A stretch of DNA of 64,000 bases from Leifsonia shinshuensis (GTDB taxonomy: Bacteria; Actinomycetota; Actinomycetes; Actinomycetales; Microbacteriaceae): assembly GCF_014217625.1 (NCBI RefSeq), contig NZ_CP043641.1:2976001-3040000 (forward strand). Reading direction: 5' to 3'. This document shows, piece after piece, positions 1 to 9,719 of this stretch (position 1 is its first letter; every line of letters begins with the position of its first letter). Position numbers and translations under genes: made by a program. The notes under the pieces are model-generated. The model was given only the letters and a program-made list of their open reading frames with translations. It ran no database searches and was not told where the DNA came from.

Positions 1-1
1 G

Positions 2-331
2 TTCGCCGCGGTTCACCCGCGCTTCCACGTCCCCTACCGCGCCGAACTCGCCCTCGGCCTCGTGGTCTGCGTCCTGGTGGCGGTCACCGACCTCCGCGGC
101 GCGATCGGCTTCTCGTCGTTCGGCGTGCTCCTCTATTACTTCGTCGCGAACCTGTCGGCATGGACGCAGGACCGGTCGCGGCGGCGCTACCCGCGGGCGC
201 TGGCCGTCGTGGGCGCAGTGGGGTGCCTGGTGCTGGTGGTGACGCTGCCGGTGGGGGCGATCGTCGCGGGGATCGTGGTGCTCGCGGTGGGGGTGGGGTA
301 TCGGGTGGTGCGGTTGCGGGTCGCCCGCTGA
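2..331 (+). CDS. APC-family amino-acid permease, C-terminal fragment (partial at window start)
   Basis: The reading frame is open from the window edge and ends at a TGA at 329-331, leaving about 109 residues. It begins with a cytoplasmic loop (AAVHPRFHVPYRAE) of the kind found between the last membrane helices of amino-acid/polyamine antiporters. Four hydrophobic stretches follow, broken by the basic loop QDRSRRRYPR, and the tail is short and basic. The likely role is proton- or exchange-driven amino-acid transport in the cytoplasmic membrane; the substrate cannot be read from this piece. The true start lies upstream of the window. Confidence 0.7.
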   Translation, partial: FAAVHPRFHVPYRAELALGLVVCVLVAVTDLRGAIGFSSFGVLLYYFVANLSAWTQDRSRRRYPRALAVVGAVGCLVLVVTLPVGAIVAGIVVLAVGVGYRVVRLRVAR

Positions 332-398
332 GACGCGCTATTTACATCGGGTGGCGATTGTAGGAACCTCGCAGGTAGCATTCGAATGAGGTTCACTC

Positions 399-3300
399 AT
401 GTCTATCCTGCATCGGGCGCGGCCTGTCGCCCTCCTCGCGCTCGCTGCCCTCGCCGGGCTCTCCCTCACCCCCGTCGCGGCCGCCTCCGCCGCCACCACG
501 CTCGCCACCGATGTGGTGGTCAGCGGACACCAGACGAGCGCCTCCTCGACCGTGGTCTCACCCGCGTTCAGCTCGGCGCAGGGCGGGGAGCTCCTCCTCG
601 CTTTCGTCACCGCGGACGGACCGGCCATCGCAGGGAGCGAGACGTTCTCCGCGGTCACCGGCGCCGGGCTCACCTGGCAACTCCGCAAACGGGCGAACGC
701 CCAATACGGGACGGCGGAGATCTGGCAGGCCGTCTCGAACGGCGTAATCAGCAATGCGACCGTCTCGGCCACCCACACAGGCACGGGTCTCGCGGCGATC
801 ACGGTGGTCAGCTTCACCGGGGCCGATACCGCTGCCGCAGGCGCCGTCGCGGGGGCGAGCGCTGCGACAGGCGCGCCGTCCGCGACGCTCACGACCACCC
901 GGACGGGGTCCTGGCTGTGGGGGTCGGTGACGATTGGGACACCGCGACGGCACGCACGGTCGGGTCGGGCCAGACGAAGGTGGACGAAGACCTGGCGACA
1001 TCCGGAGACACGTTCTGGACCCAGCGCCAGACCGCGGTGAGCACCGCCGCACCGGCGACCGTCGCCATCAACGACACCGCGCCCACGAGCGACCGCTGGA
1101 ACCTCGCCGCCATAGAAGTACTCCCCGCGAACGGGCAGGACACGGTTCCGCCGAGCGTCAGCATGACCGGTCCGGCCGGCGGCAGCACCGTCGCCGGCAC
1201 TGTCGCGGTGTCGGCGACCGCCACGGACGACGTCGGGGTCGCCTCGGTGCAATTCCTGCTCGACGGCGCTCCGCTTTCGTCCGCTGTCACCAGCTCGCCA
1301 TACACGATCCAGTGGGACAGCACCTCGGTCGCCAACGGAAGCCACAGCCTGTCCGCGATCGCCCGAGACGGCGCCGGCAACCAGGCGACCGCACCGCCCA
1401 TCGCGGTCACCGTCGCCAACACCACGAACGATCCGTCCGTCGTCGGGTCCTGGGGGCCGGTCGTCCCGTGGCCGGAGGTCTCGATCCACGCGGCGCTCAC
1501 AGACACCGGCAAGGTCCTCACCTGGCAGGGCGACTTCTCCCAGAACGGCCAGCAATACCTCCTCGACCCGGTCAGCGGCACCTACATCCAGGTTCCGAAC
1601 GGCGCGGTCGACCTGTTCTGTGCGGGCCAGGCCGTTCTCGCGGACGGGCGCATCGCCGTGATCGGCGGCACCGCGACGAGCGGCGGCCTCGGGATCACAG
1701 CCGTGAACGCCTTCGATCCGGCCACCCAGACCTGGCAGCCCCTGAAATCCATGAACCACCCGCGGTGGTACCCAACGGGCACGACACTCGCCGACGGCCG
1801 CGTCCTCGTCACCTCGGGATCGAACACCAGCTCGACCGACATCGTCAAGATCCCGGAGGTCTACAACCCGCCCACGAACACCTGGACCGACCTCACCGCC
1901 GCGAGCAACGACATCCCGTACTACCCCTTCATGTACCAGTTGCCGGACGGCCGGGTGCTCCAGGCCGGCGCGTCGGAGCAGGCGACGTCCACCCAGACCC
2001 TCGACGTCGCGAAACAGCAGTGGACCACGATCGACAGTCAGGTGCTGGACGGCGCGTCCATCACCAATTACGCGCCAGGCAAATTCCTCAAAGCGGGCAC
2101 CGCGTCCGACGGCGGCTTCACCGGTATCTCGGCGAACACCGCATACACCCTCGACATGAATCAGCCGAACCCGGCCTGGCGGCCGACCGCGCCGATGGCC
2201 TATCCGCGCAGCTTCGTCGACCTCACCAATCTCCCCGACGGCACGGTGCTCGCCACGGGCGGCGGAACCGACAAGTCCGGACAGGACCTGTCTAAGGCCG
2301 TGAAGCCCGCCGAGATCTGGAACCCGGCGACCGGGACCTGGACGACCGTGGCCGCCCTGACCGCGCCGCGGCTGTACCACTCCGTCGCGATCCTCCTGCC
2401 CGATGGCCGCGTGTTCGTCTCCGGCGGAGGCGGCGACACCGGCGTGGCCGACCAGCTGAGCTATCAGATCTACTCGCCTCCGTACCTGTTCAAGGGCGCA
2501 CGGCCGACCATCACCTCCGCCCCCTCGACCGTCCAGTACGGCGCGAGCGCCTTCGTCCAGACGCCGGACGCGGCCAACATCGCGTCGGTCTCCCTGATCC
2601 GGACCGGCTCGGACACGCACGCGTTCGACCAGAACACGCGCGGGATGCAGCTGTCCTTCAGCCAAGCCGCCGGAGGGCTGAACGTGCAGCTCCCGCCCAA
2701 CGGCGACTGGGCGCCGCCCGGCCACTACATGCTCATGATCGTGAACGCACAGGGCGTGCCGTCCACGGCCGCGATGGTGCGATTCCCCGCCCCGTACGAA
2801 GACACCGCCCCGCCGACGGCCCCCACCGCGCCGTCCGCCACTGGAGCGGTCGGAAGCGTCGCGCTCGGCTGGACCGCCTCCACCGACAATGTGGGGGTGA
2901 CGGGCTATGACATCTATCGCTCCGGAACCTCCGGCTTCACCCCGAGCACGGCGAACCTGATCAAGCAGGTCGGCGGCAGCACGACCTCGTACACGGATGC
3001 GGGACTCGCGGCCGGCGCGTACTACTACCGGATCGAAGCGCGGGACGCGGCCGGAAACGTGAGCCCGCCGTCGAACGAAGTCACGGGCACGGCCCTCGCG
3101 GACACGACGCCGCCCTCGGCCCCCGGCTCCCTCGTCGCCACCGCCGGCGCGGGCGGCATCGCGATCAGCTGGAGCGCGAGCAGCGATGACGTCGGGGTTA
3201 CCGGCTACACCATCATCCGAAACGGATCACCGCTCACCACGACCACCGGAACGGCCTACACCGACGCCGCGGTCGTGGGCGGCACCTCCTACACCTACAC

Positions 3301-4009
3301 GGTGACCGCGCGAGATGCGGCGGGGAACGTCAGCGCCGCGTCCAACAGCGCCACAGCCACGGCCGTTTCCGGGCCCCGGACGATAACCGTCGACAAGCTC
3401 GTGACGAAACACCAGGGCACGGCAGCCTCGATGGTCGCTGTGGGCGGACTCACGACCACGGGCACGAACGAGCTCCTCCTTGCGTTCGTCAGCTCCGACG
3501 GGTCGAGTGCCTCCCAGATCGCCTCGGTGACCGGTGGCGGCCTCACCTGGACGCTGCGGCAGCGCTCCAACGGCCAACCGGGCACAGCGGAGATCTGGCA
3601 GGCCGTGGCGCCGGTCCCCCTCTCGAACGTGACCGTCACGGCCACTCAGAAGTCCGGATCGTGGCAGTCGTCGCTGACGGTCGCCGGATTCCTCGGCGCC
3701 GACACCGCCACCGGAGCGGTCGCAGCGGCGAACGCCTTCAGCGGGGCACCGACCGCGACGCTCACCACGACGCGCGCCGGCTCCTGGGTCTGGGGCGCCG
3801 GGACCGACTGGAGCACAGCCCACGCGCGGACCGTCGGGGCCGGTCAAACGCTCGTCGACCAGTACCTCTCCCCGTCCGGAGACGCTTACTGGCTGCAGCG
3901 GACGAACACGCCGACCGCGACCACGGGGACGGCGGTCACCATCAATGACACGGCGCCCACCACGGATATGTGGGACCTGGCGCTGGTCGAGATCCTTCCG
4001 GCACCGTGA
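399..4009 (+). pseudogene. Secreted galactose-oxidase/glyoxal-oxidase-like multidomain protein, frameshifted
   Basis: The ATG at 399 opens a signal peptide (about residues 1-31, ending AAASA) and a first domain that runs out of frame near 920. The rest, to 4009, is in another frame. Adding one G to the five-G run at 919-923 joins them into about 1203 residues. Order: signal peptide, domain A, bacterial Ig-like domain, Kelch-type galactose oxidase core with DUF1929-type C-terminal domain, two fibronectin III domains, domain B. The radical-copper signature is visible: the Cys of DLFCAGQAV, the Tyr of RWYPTGTTLADGR, the Tyr-His pair of RLYHSVAILLPDGRVF and the His of THAFDQNTRG match the Cys-Tyr cofactor and copper ligands of galactose oxidase. 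Known family members oxidise primary alcohols or aldehydes to give H2O2. Domains A and B are about 200-residue duplicates, probably binding or attachment modules. Whether the break is real or a read error is open. Confidence 0.8.
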
Positions 4010-4039
4010 GGGTGCCTGCACCTCGGCCCGGAACGGAAA

Positions 4040-4072
4040 AGGCCGGATCGACGTCACCCGTCGATCCGGCCT
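4040..4072. terminator. Hairpin terminator between the oxidase gene and tRNA-Leu
   Basis: A perfect 13-bp stem (AGGCCGGATCGAC at 4040-4052, complement at 4060-4072) closes a 7-nt loop. On the minus strand it is followed by a U run (complement of AAAA at 4037-4040), so it fits best as the terminator of tRNA-Leu. It may act on both strands. Confidence 0.7.
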
Positions 4073-4080
4073 CTCGTTCG

Positions 4081-4164
4081 TGCGCGAGGGGGGACTTGAA
4101 CCCCCACGCCCTTTCGAGCACTGGCACCTGAAGCCAGCGCGTCTGCCAATTCCGCCACTCGCGC
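4081..4164 (-). tRNA. tRNA-Leu (anticodon CAG)
   Basis: On the minus strand the molecule has acceptor stem GCGCGAG paired with CTCGCGC, discriminator A, the GGTTCAAGTCC T-arm, a long type II variable arm and anticodon loop TTCAGGT, so anticodon CAG. The 84-nt length fits a leucine tRNA. No CCA is encoded. The same tRNA flanks fhaA in Mycobacterium (leuT). Confidence 0.95.
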
Positions 4165-4319
4165 GAACCCAGGAAGACTAACACGTCAGCGAGCCCCATC
4201 ACGAATCCTGGCATGCCCCCTGAGGAGGATCTTCACCTGTGAGCACGCCGGGCGGGGGTGTCTTCCAGGGCGTTCCGACTAACATGCATGTAGCTGGCCA
4301 AGCCGGGAGCGGGAGACTA

Positions 4320-5033
4320 GTGGGCATTCTGGACAACTTCGAGCGGGGGCTCGAGCGCGCCGTCAATGGCGCGTTCGCCAAGACCTTCCGTTCCGGGCTG
4401 CAGCCTGTCGAGCTCACCAGCGCCATCCGCAAGGAGATGGACACCAAGGCCGCCGTCGTCGCGCGGGACCGGGTGCTCGCGCCCAACCGCTTCGTCCTGA
4501 GGATGTCTCCCGCCGACTACAAGCGCATGAGCTCCATGGGCGCCGCGCTCACCGACGAGCTCGTGTCGTTCGCCCAGAAGCACGCCACCAGCCAGCACTA
4601 CGCGTTCGCCGGCGGGCTCTCCATCGACCTCCGTGAGGACCCCGACATCACCGTCGGGATGCTCCAGATCGACTCCGAGAACGTCAAGGGCGACGTCGCC
4701 TGGACGCCGGTGCTCGACATCGACGGCCGGCACTACCCGCTCACCGGGGGCCGCACCGTCGTCGGCCGCGGCCAGGACGCCGACATCACCGTCGACGACA
4801 CGGGCATCTCCCGCCGCCACGTCATGATCACCTGGGACGGCCACCGCGCCCAGGTCGAAGACCTCGGCTCCACCAACGGATCGAAGCTGAACGGGCAGCC
4901 GGTGAAGAAGGCGATCCTCGAACCCGACTCCGTCGTCAGCATCGGCCGCACCCGCATCGTCTTCCGGGTTCTCCCGCAGGCGGCGCCCTCCCCCGGCTCC
5001 GCGCAGGGCGACAACTTCTGGAGCACCTCGTGA
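4320..5033 (+). CDS. fhaA: FhaA: DUF3662 and FHA domain protein
   Basis: A 237-residue phosphothreonine-binding protein. Residues 1 to about 115 form the DUF3662 domain (GILDNFERGLERAVNGAF). The FHA domain follows from about 140, with GRGQDADI, SRRH and STNG in the expected order. In mycobacteria FhaA binds phosphorylated MviN/MurJ and other PknB targets and restrains peptidoglycan synthesis. The GTG at 4320 is preferred because the family begins M-G-I-L-D-N-F and GGGAG lies just upstream. A GTG at 4239 with its own GAGGAGG would add 27 residues with no family likeness. It overlaps fhaB by GTGA and heads the fhaA-fhaB-pstP-rodA-pbpA-pknA operon. Confidence 0.93.
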   Translation: MGILDNFERGLERAVNGAFAKTFRSGLQPVELTSAIRKEMDTKAAVVARDRVLAPNRFVLRMSPADYKRMSSMGAALTDELVSFAQKHATSQHYAFAGGLSIDLREDPDITVGMLQIDSENVKGDVAWTPVLDIDGRHYPLTGGRTVVGRGQDADITVDDTGISRRHVMITWDGHRAQVEDLGSTNGSKLNGQPVKKAILEPDSVVSIGRTRIVFRVLPQAAPSPGSAQGDNFWSTS

Positions 5034-5629
5034 ACCCGAGCGAGCTCACCCTCCTGGTGCTGCGGTTCGGCTTCCTGCTGCTGCTGTGGCTGTTCGTGTT
5101 CGGCATCGTCTACGCGCTGCGGACCGACCTGTTCGGGCAGCGCGTGCGCAAGCTCCCCGAGAACCAGGCGGCCGCCTCGCCCTTCCCGACGCCCGCCGCA
5201 GCCCCCGCGCCGGCCCCGGCTCCCGTCGGCGCCCCAAGACCGGCCGGCCCGACCGAGCCGGTCATGAAGCACGCGCCGGTCTCCAGCCTCCCGGCCGGAG
5301 CGAACACGGCCGTCGGCGGCACGAACGCCAGCGTCCAGACCGCGCACCGCCTCGTCCTCACCTCCGGCCCGCGTGCCGGCACCGAGCTCGCGCTCGGACG
5401 CGACCCGATCACCATCGGGCGGTCCAGCGAGTCCGGGCTGGTCATCCGCGACGACTACACCTCCACCCACCACGCCCGCCTGCTCCTGTGGAACGACGAG
5501 TGGATGATCCAGGACCTGGACTCCACCAACGGCACGTTCCTCGACGGCCGGCGCGTCACCGTCCCGACCCAGGTCCCGCTCGACACCCCGATCAAGATCG
5601 GGACGACCACGTTCGAGCTGCGACGGTAA
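5030..5629 (+). CDS. fhaB: FhaB (FipA): membrane-anchored FHA domain protein
   Basis: The 199-residue product has one N-terminal membrane helix (about residues 8-28, LRFGFLLLLWLFVFGIVYAL), a long Pro/Ala-rich linker, and a C-terminal FHA domain (about 115-199) with IGRSSESGLVI, STHH and STNGTFLDG. The mycobacterial homologue is a PknA/PknB substrate linking FtsZ and FtsQ and supporting division. The GTG start overlaps the fhaA stop by 4 nt, and pstP begins 3 nt after its stop, so the three genes are translationally linked. Confidence 0.92.
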   Translation: MNPSELTLLVLRFGFLLLLWLFVFGIVYALRTDLFGQRVRKLPENQAAASPFPTPAAAPAPAPAPVGAPRPAGPTEPVMKHAPVSSLPAGANTAVGGTNASVQTAHRLVLTSGPRAGTELALGRDPITIGRSSESGLVIRDDYTSTHHARLLLWNDEWMIQDLDSTNGTFLDGRRVTVPTQVPLDTPIKIGTTTFELRR

Positions 5630-5632
5630 CCC

Positions 5633-6880
5633 GTGGCAGGCAATCGGGCAGCGGCCGTCTCCCACGTCGGGAAGATCCGCTCGAACAACCAGGACTCCGG
5701 CTACGCGGGTCATGAGCTGTTCGTGGTCGCCGACGGCATGGGCGGCCACGCCGGCGGCGACGTCGCCAGCGCGATCGCGGTCAACCGCATCAAGGAGGCC
5801 GACGGCGAGTACGAGACGGCGTCGGAGGCGGAGTTCGCCCTCCAGTCCGCGCTGATCGCCGCCAACTCGCTGCTCGCCGAGACCGTGTTCGAGCATCCCG
5901 AGCTCACCGGGATGGGCACCACCGTCAGCGCGCTGATGCGCGTCGGCGACGAGATGGCCATCGCGCACATCGGCGACTCCCGCGTCTATCTCTTCCGCGA
6001 CGGCGAGCTCAGCCAGGTCTCGGTCGACCATACCTTCGTGCAGCGCCTGGTCGACAGCGGCCGGATCACGGAGGAGGAGGCGATGGTGCACCCGCGCCGC
6101 TCCGTGCTGATGCGCGTGCTGGGCGACGTGGACGCCTCCCCCGAGATCGACACCCTCATCCTCGCGACGCGGCCGGGCGACCGCTGGCTGATCTGCTCGG
6201 ACGGGCTCAGCGGCGTCGTGAAGCACGACGACCTCCTCGCGGCCCTCGCCACGCGCGACGCGCCCAAGCAGGTCGCGGAGAAGCTGCTCAAGCAGAGCCT
6301 CGACGCCGGCGCGCCCGACAACGTCACCGTGGTGATCCTCGACATCGCGGATGTCGCCCGCGGCGACGTCGTGAAGGAGCCGGTCACCGTCGGCTCGGCC
6401 GCGGCGCCCCTCCAGTTCGGCGAGCCCAAGCCCGCGACCCGCGCCGCGCGCCTCCCCACCCTCCGCCTGCACCCGGTCCGGCCGGCGACCGGCCCGACGC
6501 ACTTCGAGCCGCAGTCCGACGACTACCTGGACGAGCTGATCGAGGAGGACGAGCGCCGGGCTCGCCGCCGCCGGCTGACCTGGATGATCGGGCTGGCGGC
6601 GCTCGTCGTCGCGATCGTGCTCGCCGTGCTCTTCGGCTATCAGTGGACCCAGTCCCGCTTCTTCGTCGGCGCGTCGCCGGCCGGCAAGGTCGCGATCTAC
6701 CAGGGCGTGCAGCAGAACCTCGGGCCGATCGTGCTCTCGCACGTCTACGAGGAGTCCGACGTCACCGTGAAGAGCCTCCCGCAGTACGACAAGCAGCTCG
6801 TGCAGCAGACCATCAACGCAGACGACCTGGCAGCCGCCCGGGCGATAGTGGACCAGTTGACCGATGCCGCAAAACAGTAG
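5633..6880 (+). CDS. pstP: PstP: PP2C-type Ser/Thr phosphatase
   Basis: The 415-residue product is the single PPM phosphatase that reverses PknA/PknB phosphorylation. Metal-binding motifs appear in order: NQDSG, VADGMGGHAGG, MGTTVSAL, HIGDSRVYLF, SDGLSGVV and DNVTVVILD. A membrane helix (about residues 313-335, MIGLAALVVAIVLAVLFGY) separates the cytoplasmic catalytic domain from a short extracellular tail. The start is GTG at 5633. The 3' end overlaps the rodA start by 17 nt. Position between fhaB and rodA is the conserved actinobacterial arrangement. Confidence 0.95.
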   Translation: MAGNRAAAVSHVGKIRSNNQDSGYAGHELFVVADGMGGHAGGDVASAIAVNRIKEADGEYETASEAEFALQSALIAANSLLAETVFEHPELTGMGTTVSALMRVGDEMAIAHIGDSRVYLFRDGELSQVSVDHTFVQRLVDSGRITEEEAMVHPRRSVLMRVLGDVDASPEIDTLILATRPGDRWLICSDGLSGVVKHDDLLAALATRDAPKQVAEKLLKQSLDAGAPDNVTVVILDIADVARGDVVKEPVTVGSAAAPLQFGEPKPATRAARLPTLRLHPVRPATGPTHFEPQSDDYLDELIEEDERRARRRRLTWMIGLAALVVAIVLAVLFGYQWTQSRFFVGASPAGKVAIYQGVQQNLGPIVLSHVYEESDVTVKSLPQYDKQLVQQTINADDLAAARAIVDQLTDAAKQ

Positions 6881-8261
6881 CGTGAGCGAACGGAAGCAGG
6901 CCAGGCCGGCCACCGGCCCGGTCAAACGGCTGCGCCTGCCCGCCAAACAGCGCAACCTCGAGCTGTTCCTGCTGATCATCGCGTGCGGCATCAATGCGGC
7001 GGCGGTCGTCCTCGTCCAGCTCGGCGCGCTCGGCCACCTCGACCTGACGCTCGTCTACCTCGGCGCCGGCCTCTCCGCACTGGTGCTCGGGATGCACATC
7101 GCCCTGCGCATCGTCGCGCCGCAGGCCGATCCCTTCCTGCTCCCGATCGCCACCGTCCTCACCGGGATCGGGATCGCGGAGATCTACCGAATCGACATCC
7201 ACTTCAAGGACTCCGGCTGGAACAGCGCCGGCGTCAAGCAGATCGCCTGGGCCGCCATCGCGATCGCGTGCGCCATCGCCGTCATCGTCGTCATCCGCAA
7301 CCACCGCGTCCTGCAGCGCTACACCTACATCTTCGGCCTCGCCGCGCTCGTGCTGCTGCTGCTGCCGATGCTGCCCGGCATCGGCAAGGAGATCTACGGC
7401 GCCCGGGTGTGGATCGGCATCGGCCCGTTCAGCTTCCAGCCGGGCGAGCTCGCCAAGCTCTGCCTCGCCATCTTCTTCGCCGGCTACCTGGTGCAGGCGC
7501 GGGACTCCCTGTCGATGGTGGGCAAGAAGTTCCTCGGCATCCGCTTCCCGCGCGCCCGCGACCTCGGCCCGCTGCTCATCGTCTGGCTGATGTCGATGGC
7601 GGTCATCGTCTTCCAGCGCGACCTCGGCACCGGCCTGCTGATCTTCGGCCTGTTCCTCGTGATGGTCTACGTCGCCACCGCCCGGATCAGCTGGGTCATC
7701 CTCGGCCTGCTGCTGATCGTCGGCGGCGCCGTCGTCGCGAGCCAGCTGCTCCCGTACGTGCACGACCGCTTCGCGAACTGGCTCGACCCGTTCTCCCAGA
7801 AGGTCTACGACGCGCAGGGCGGCAGCTTCCAGCTCGTCCAGGGCCTGTTCGGCCTGGCGCACGGCGGGCTGATCGGGACCGGGCTCGGACAGGGCCAGCC
7901 GTGGGTCACCCCGGTGTCGCAGAGCGACTACATCATCGCGAGCCTCGGCGAGGAGCTCGGCCTGGCCGGTCTGTTCGCGATCTTCGCCCTGTACCTGATC
8001 TTCGTCGCCCGCGGCCTTCGGATCGGCTTCGCCGGGCAGGACGACTTCGGCAAGCTGCTCGCGGTGGGGCTGTCCTTCACGGTCGGCCTCCAGTGCTTCA
8101 TCGTCATCGGCGGCGTGACGCGGGTGATCCCGCTCACCGGTCTGACGACGCCGTTCCTCGCGGCGGGAGGCTCCTCCCTGGTGGCGAACTGGATCATCGT
8201 GGCGCTGCTGCTGCGACTGTCCGACACCGTCCGCAACCAACCCCGTCTGGTGGTGAGCTGA
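6864..8261 (+). CDS. rodA: RodA/FtsW-family SEDS peptidoglycan polymerase
   Basis: The 465-residue polytopic membrane protein polymerises lipid II into glycan strands and works with the class B PBP encoded next. Many membrane helices are visible, with the SEDS loop AHGGLIGTGLGQG and the downstream SDYIIASLGEELGLAG. The N-terminal 30 residues are basic and cytoplasmic. The ATG at 6864 overlaps pstP; GTG at 6882, in frame, would remove six residues, and neither has a clear ribosome site. pbpA follows after 3 nt. Confidence 0.95.
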   Translation: MPQNSSVSERKQARPATGPVKRLRLPAKQRNLELFLLIIACGINAAAVVLVQLGALGHLDLTLVYLGAGLSALVLGMHIALRIVAPQADPFLLPIATVLTGIGIAEIYRIDIHFKDSGWNSAGVKQIAWAAIAIACAIAVIVVIRNHRVLQRYTYIFGLAALVLLLLPMLPGIGKEIYGARVWIGIGPFSFQPGELAKLCLAIFFAGYLVQARDSLSMVGKKFLGIRFPRARDLGPLLIVWLMSMAVIVFQRDLGTGLLIFGLFLVMVYVATARISWVILGLLLIVGGAVVASQLLPYVHDRFANWLDPFSQKVYDAQGGSFQLVQGLFGLAHGGLIGTGLGQGQPWVTPVSQSDYIIASLGEELGLAGLFAIFALYLIFVARGLRIGFAGQDDFGKLLAVGLSFTVGLQCFIVIGGVTRVIPLTGLTTPFLAAGGSSLVANWIIVALLLRLSDTVRNQPRLVVS

Positions 8262-8264
8262 ACG

Positions 8265-9719
8265 ATGAATCGCGAGATCAAGCGGGTCAGCACGATCGTG
8301 CTGGTGATGTTCCTGGCGCTCCTGGTGTCCACGTCGATCCTGCAGGCGTTCCAGGCGGACAGCCTGGCCGCCGACGCGCGGAATACCCGTGCGAGGAATG
8401 ACAGCTACGCGGCCCAGCGCGGCGCGATCCTCGTGGCGGGTCAGCCGATCGCGCAGTCCGTGCCGTCGAACGACGTGTACAAGTGGCAGCGCCAGTACAG
8501 CAACGGTCCCCTGTACTCGGCCGTGACAGGCTTCTACCCGGTCAACGGGCAGGCGACCGGCCTGGAGGGCGCCCTCGACGACCGGCTGTCCGGCACCTCC
8601 AACTCGGCGTTCTTCGAGCGGATCAACTCGATCCTCACCGGCAAGAACCCGCAGGGCGCGTCGGTCGAGACCACGATCGACCCCAAGGCGCAGCAGGCTG
8701 CGTGGGACGCGCTCGGCGACTATCAGGGCGCGGTCGTGCTGCTCGAGCCGAAGACCGGCAAGATCCTCGCGATGGTGTCGAAGCCCACCTACGACCCGAA
8801 CGTGCTCGCCTCCCACGACACGGCGGCCGTCAACACCGCGTACCAGCAGCTCCTCGACGCCTCGGGCAGCCCGCTCACCAACCGCACCATCGGCGGCAAT
8901 CTCAACCCTCCCGGCTCGACGTTCAAGCCGGTGATGAGCGCGGCCGCCTTCGGCACGGGCCAGTACACCAAGGACAGCCAGCTGCCGAACCTGGCCTCGC
9001 TGCCGCTCCCCGGCTCCCCGACGGTGGTCAAGAACGACTCGTTGACCACCTGCGGGCCCGGCGACACGGTGTCGATCGCGACAGCGCAGATCCTCTCCTG
9101 CAACATCCCGTTCGCCGAGCTCGGGATGCAGCTCAAGCCGCAGGTGATCAAGGACCAGGCCGACAAGTTCGGCTTCAACCAGTCGCTGAGCATCCCGATC
9201 CCGGTCGAGAAGAGCGTCTACCCGCTCTACACCGACGACGCGGAGCGCGCGCTGGGCTCGTTCGGGCAGAAGGACGACCGTGCGACACCGATGCAGATGG
9301 CGATGGTGTCGGCCGCGGTCGCGAACGGCGGCAAGCTGATGACTCCGAACCTCGTCGACTCGATCCGGTCGTCGGATCTGCAGCCGATCGAGACGTTCCA
9401 GCCCCAGCAGTTCTCGCAGCCGATGAGCCAGCAGAACGCCGACACCATCAAGCAGATGATGGTCGACGGCGTCGATCACGGCGTTGCGAGCAATGCAAGA
9501 ATAGACGGGGTCGAGGTCGGCGGTAAGACGGGGACGGCGCAGAACGGGGCGACCGACCCGTACACCCTGTGGTTCACAGGATTCGCGCCGGCGAACGACC
9601 CTCAGTTCGCTGTAGCGGTAGTCGTTGAAAATGGCGGTGGACGCGGTCAGAGCGGCACGGGTAACTCCATCGCCGCGCCGATCGCGAGAAAAGTACTAGA
9701 GGCGGTGCTGAATAAATGA
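8265..9719 (+). CDS. pbpA: PbpA: class B penicillin-binding protein
   Basis: A 484-residue transpeptidase that cross-links peptidoglycan outside the membrane, partner of RodA. It has an N-terminal anchor helix (about 8-28), a dimerisation region, and the three active-site motifs: STFK near residue 218, SCN near 277, and KTGT near 420. In mycobacteria PbpA is phosphorylated by PknB and needed for septation. The stop codon overlaps the pknA start (ATGA at 9716-9719). Confidence 0.95.
   Translation: MNREIKRVSTIVLVMFLALLVSTSILQAFQADSLAADARNTRARNDSYAAQRGAILVAGQPIAQSVPSNDVYKWQRQYSNGPLYSAVTGFYPVNGQATGLEGALDDRLSGTSNSAFFERINSILTGKNPQGASVETTIDPKAQQAAWDALGDYQGAVVLLEPKTGKILAMVSKPTYDPNVLASHDTAAVNTAYQQLLDASGSPLTNRTIGGNLNPPGSTFKPVMSAAAFGTGQYTKDSQLPNLASLPLPGSPTVVKNDSLTTCGPGDTVSIATAQILSCNIPFAELGMQLKPQVIKDQADKFGFNQSLSIPIPVEKSVYPLYTDDAERALGSFGQKDDRATPMQMAMVSAAVANGGKLMTPNLVDSIRSSDLQPIETFQPQQFSQPMSQQNADTIKQMMVDGVDHGVASNARIDGVEVGGKTGTAQNGATDPYTLWFTGFAPANDPQFAVAVVVENGGGRGQSGTGNSIAAPIARKVLEAVLNK

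Noticed and set aside
338..2725. 795-codon open frame on the minus strand opposite the oxidase gene
   Set aside because: Its protein is Arg/Gly/Asp/Val-rich with no domain; it is the antisense shadow of a high-GC gene with clear galactose-oxidase motifs.
4239..4319. Longer FhaA start at GTG 4239 with a GAGGAGG site
   Set aside because: The added 27 residues do not look like the DUF3662 N-terminus, which begins at the GTG 4320.
6813..9479. 888-codon open frame on the minus strand opposite rodA and pbpA
   Set aside because: Highly charged, no motif, and the opposite strand holds well-supported genes; a GC-driven artefact.
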